A stretch of 64,000 bases of DNA. Source: Hoylesella buccalis ATCC 35310 (GTDB lineage: Bacteria; Bacteroidota; Bacteroidia; Bacteroidales; Bacteroidaceae). Shown here one piece after another: positions 62,126 to 64,000 of this stretch (position 1 is its first letter; each line of letters opens with the position of its first letter). Under the pieces are notes generated by a model. That model had not been told where the DNA came from and did no database searches. It saw nothing but the letters and a program-made list of their open reading frames with translations. The stretch covers positions 27,332-91,331 of the forward strand of contig NZ_ADEG01000087.1 of assembly GCF_000177075.1 (NCBI RefSeq). Reading direction: 5' to 3'. A program made the translations under genes and the position numbers.

Positions 62126-63094
62126 TCAAGACTGTGTTGACGTGCGGCTGTGTTCGTTCATTTCTTTCGGACTCACATAACAGCCATTCACCTTCAAAGG
62201 CTCCAGATGCAGGGCGATGTGGGTATGCTCACCGAACTGCTCGCGCAACCTTTTTTCGATGCGGGTGGCCTTCTCATGCGCCTCATAGAGCGACATCTCG
62301 CCCGGCATTCGCACGTGCATCTCAATGGCTATCTTGTTGCCAAGGCGGCGCGTTCGCAGGTTGTGGATGTCCGCCACACCCTCCTCCTCGGCCGCCAGTG
62401 CCACCATTTGCGCCTCAACGTCCTTTGGCAAACTACTCTCCAACAGTTCATTGGTGGCCTGAACAATCAGTCCGTAGGCCGCTTTCAAGATGAAGAAACT
62501 CACGATGATGGCCGCCAGCGGGTCCAGTACCGCCCACTGCGCACCCAAGAGAATGGCACCACCAATTCCGAAGGCCGTCCCGATGGACGACAGGGCATCC
62601 GACCGATGGTGCCAGGCATTGGCCCGCACGGCCTGGGAGCCCACCTCGCGCCCCACCTTTTCGGTGAACCGATAGGCCCACTCCTTCAGCGCGATGCTCA
62701 CGATGGCCGCAATGAAGGCTATCATTCCCGGCGACTTCAGTTGCTCACCGTTGATGACAGCCCACGTTTTGGTTAAGCCGTTGTAGCAAATCATCGCCCC
62801 CACGCCCATCAAGGCTATGCCGATGAGGGCGGTGGCCAGCGTCTCGTATTTGCCATGCCCATAGTCGTGGTCCTCGTCTTGCGGCTTGTTGCCGAGCTTA
62901 ACGAACAGCAACACCACGATGTCGGTCATGAAGTCAGACAGCGAGTGCACGGCATCAGCTATCATGGCAGCCGATCCGCCCAAGATTCCAGCCGTGAACT
63001 TGAGCGCCAGCAACACAGCATTGATGATACTGCCGGCAATGGTGACACGGTAAATGGACTGTTCTCGCTGACGGTCGGAATCGGATTTTTCCAT
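62126..63094 (-). CDS. cation diffusion facilitator (CDF) metal exporter
   Basis: 322 residues from ATG 63094 (MEKSDSDRQREQ); a longer frame begins inside the -7 box at 63125-63132 and is rejected. Six membrane helices, with the CDF metal-site motifs in helices 2 and 5: AAMIADAVHSLSDFMTDIV and NAWHHRSDALSSIGT (H-x3-D / D-x3-D types). A cytoplasmic C-terminal domain (from about residue 215) is present. CDF proteins exchange divalent cations such as zinc, iron or manganese for protons. No copy of the TGCAAC-N3-GTTGCA operator is upstream, so it may lie outside that regulon. Confidence 0.93.
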   Translation of the reverse strand: MEKSDSDRQREQSIYRVTIAGSIINAVLLALKFTAGILGGSAAMIADAVHSLSDFMTDIVVLLFVKLGNKPQDEDHDYGHGKYETLATALIGIALMGVGAMICYNGLTKTWAVINGEQLKSPGMIAFIAAIVSIALKEWAYRFTEKVGREVGSQAVRANAWHHRSDALSSIGTAFGIGGAILLGAQWAVLDPLAAIIVSFFILKAAYGLIVQATNELLESSLPKDVEAQMVALAAEEEGVADIHNLRTRRLGNKIAIEMHVRMPGEMSLYEAHEKATRIEKRLREQFGEHTHIALHLEPLKVNGCYVSPKEMNEHSRTSTQS

Positions 63095-63124
63095 CAATGT
63101 TTTAAAAATAAAGGGTTGCTCCGG

Positions 63125-63132
63125 CAAATATA
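63125..63132 (-). promoter_or_regulatory. -7 box of the CDF gene
   Basis: TATATTTG on the minus strand, 31 nt before the start at 63094. No clear -33 box. Confidence 0.5.
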
Positions 63133-63241
63133 GTGATTTTTAACTACACGCTGTGTACACCTTTAGAATATCTGCAAAATAACATGATGCTCAATCTTAT
63201 GTTCTGATGTAGGTGGAGGCTCACTCACTTGAAACTCACTT

Positions 63242-63259
63242 TAAACGATTGATCGTTTA
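63242..63259. promoter_or_regulatory. TAAACGAT-TG-ATCGTTTA palindrome upstream of the BspA-like gene
   Basis: Perfect 8-bp inverted repeat followed by an eight-T run, about 20 bp upstream of the promoter at 63279-63308. It could be an operator, or a terminator stem although its loop would be small. Confidence 0.4.
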
Positions 63260-63278
63260 TTTTTTTTAGGGTAACCCG

Positions 63279-63308
63279 TTGTTTTTCTGGTTTTTATATT
63301 TAATTTTG
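63279..63308 (+). promoter_or_regulatory. promoter of the BspA-like gene
   Basis: TTG (63279-63281), 19 nt, TAATTTTG (63301-63308). The leader is about 190 nt. Confidence 0.6.
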
Positions 63309-63447
63309 TATTCGTATTCACCTTCTGCGACACGCAACTGGTATGGCTGAGGTGAGATTTTCGATGCAGGAACATCATCTGTTCACGAAAAGATGAATGT
63401 GTACTGCAATCCGCAATTGATAGTTATTCACGGTCACGAGTTTGCCC

Positions 63448-63471
63448 AAGCCCCTCCCTTTGGGAAACAAG
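63448..63471 (-). repeat. GC-rich palindrome remnant in the BspA-like leader
   Basis: AAGCCCCTCCC-TTT-GGGAAACAAG. On the minus strand it starts like the element at 59-73 (CCCAAAGGGAGGG). It lies in the leader of the BspA-like gene. Confidence 0.4.
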
Positions 63472-63499
63472 ACCTTCTTATTCATTCAAAACCATCATC

Positions 63500-64000
63500 A
63501 TGAGAAATTATCTACTTTCACTCCTCGTTGCTCTTTTGGCGGTCACGGGTAGCCTGCCTGTGGCAGCACAAGAGGCTTATGCCGTATTAACACCTGACGA
63601 CGGGACGCTCACTTTCTATTATGACAATCAGTACACCCACTTTCTTCAGAATCACGAACGCATCTACGATATGCCCAAACCCGGGGAGAAACCCATTTGG
63701 GCAGGTGATAATTATGCACGCCTATACCAGGAAAATATCAAGCATGTTGTGTTCGACATTTCCTTTTCCGAGTACCGTCCCATCAGCACCCGCTCTTGGT
63801 TCGCATATTGCATCAATTTGCAGGACATCGAGGGCATACGGAACCTTAATACCGAAAACGTCACTGACATGAGCCGCATGTTCACTGGCTGCGAGGCATT
63901 GGCATCGCTCGATGTGAGCAACTTCAATACCAAAAACGTCACCAACATGAGCTTCATGTTCTCTTTCTGCAAGGCATTGACATCGCTCGATGTGAGCAAA
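63500..64000 (+). CDS. BspA-like DUF285 leucine-rich repeat surface protein (N-terminal part, cut by window end)
   Basis: 167 codons are present and the frame is still open at 64000. The ATG at 63500 begins a signal peptide (RNYLLSLLVALLAVTGSLPVAAQ). After a spacer (residues 25-105) come DUF285/BspA-type repeats of about 23 residues: LNTENVTDMSRMFTGCEALASL, DVSNFNTKNVTNMSFMFSFC, KALTSLDVSK. BspA-like proteins of oral Bacteroidota bind host matrix proteins; many use the type IX system through a C-terminal tail not seen here. No long complete frame covers this region, so it is easily missed. Confidence 0.88.
   Translation, partial: MRNYLLSLLVALLAVTGSLPVAAQEAYAVLTPDDGTLTFYYDNQYTHFLQNHERIYDMPKPGEKPIWAGDNYARLYQENIKHVVFDISFSEYRPISTRSWFAYCINLQDIEGIRNLNTENVTDMSRMFTGCEALASLDVSNFNTKNVTNMSFMFSFCKALTSLDVSK

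Overview
The window looks like chromosome from a Bacteroidota species, most likely a Prevotella-type organism. The support comes from several directions: a SusC/SusD pair with a glycan-utilization cluster, Cys-anchored lipoproteins, a BspA-type leucine-rich repeat protein at the right edge, a Sus-neighbouring GH92, a CzcA-TolC fusion, and many copies of the Bacteroidota promoter (-33 TTTG/TTG, 19-20 nt, -7 TAnnTTTG). Coding DNA is moderately GC-rich. One AT-rich block (about 49.2-52.4 kb) holds a restriction-modification system and looks acquired. Species assignment is inference.

Layout. 0.35-3.2 kb: argS, then a DUF559 endonuclease-like module interrupted by one stop codon and fused in frame to an RNase H. 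3.4-5.5 kb: a secreted lipoprotein preceded by a short peptide gene. 5.8-14.2 kb: an AraC regulator, a sugar-CMP synthetase/HAD phosphatase fusion, a YidE-type transporter, an LTA-synthase-like sulfatase, an RluA pseudouridine synthase and a MaoC-like hydratase. 14.5-18.4 kb: an MsbA-like exporter coupled to a second LTA-synthase-like protein. 18.4-19.4 kb is non-coding and contains a dispersed repeat and a long leader. 19.4-24 kb: queC-queD-queE, then mutS. 24.1-26.6 kb: a secreted protein with a sorting-type C-terminus and a second short peptide gene. 26.9 kb: tRNA-Arg. 27.4-38.5 kb: a polysaccharide-utilization locus (SusC, SusD, an unclassified helical glycosidase-like protein, a frameshifted double GH43, GH92). 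38.6-44.5 kb: a metal-efflux operon (His-rich protein, CzcA fused to TolC, membrane-fusion lipoprotein). 45-47 kb: PadR and PspC-domain pair. 47.4 kb: tRNA with anticodon CAT, then crcB and a lipoprotein. 49.3-52.1 kb: a complete DpnII-type (GATC) restriction-modification set. 53-55.8 kb: an ADP-ribosylglycohydrolase and a zinc-type P1B ATPase. 56-62 kb: ruvB-coaD-ybeY and nadB-nadA-nadC. 62-63 kb: a cation diffusion facilitator. 63.5-64 kb: start of the BspA-like gene.

The most unusual content is non-coding. Two tandem arrays of a 66-bp unit, each unit carrying a -7 box and most carrying a correctly spaced -33 box, sit directly upstream of ruvB (four boxes) and nadB (three boxes). A pair of diverged roughly 400-bp repeats, with inverted repeats conserved in position, lies at about 18.5 and 52.5 kb, with a partial third copy near 27.1 kb. 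The operon for the CzcA-type pump and the zinc-type ATPase gene share a TGCAAC-N3-GTTGCA operator at identical spacing from the -7 box, which suggests one metal-responsive regulon. The DUF559 module is bracketed by inverted copies of a GC-rich palindrome that also occurs as solitary copies. Two short Lys-Tyr-Pro peptides accompany secreted-protein genes.
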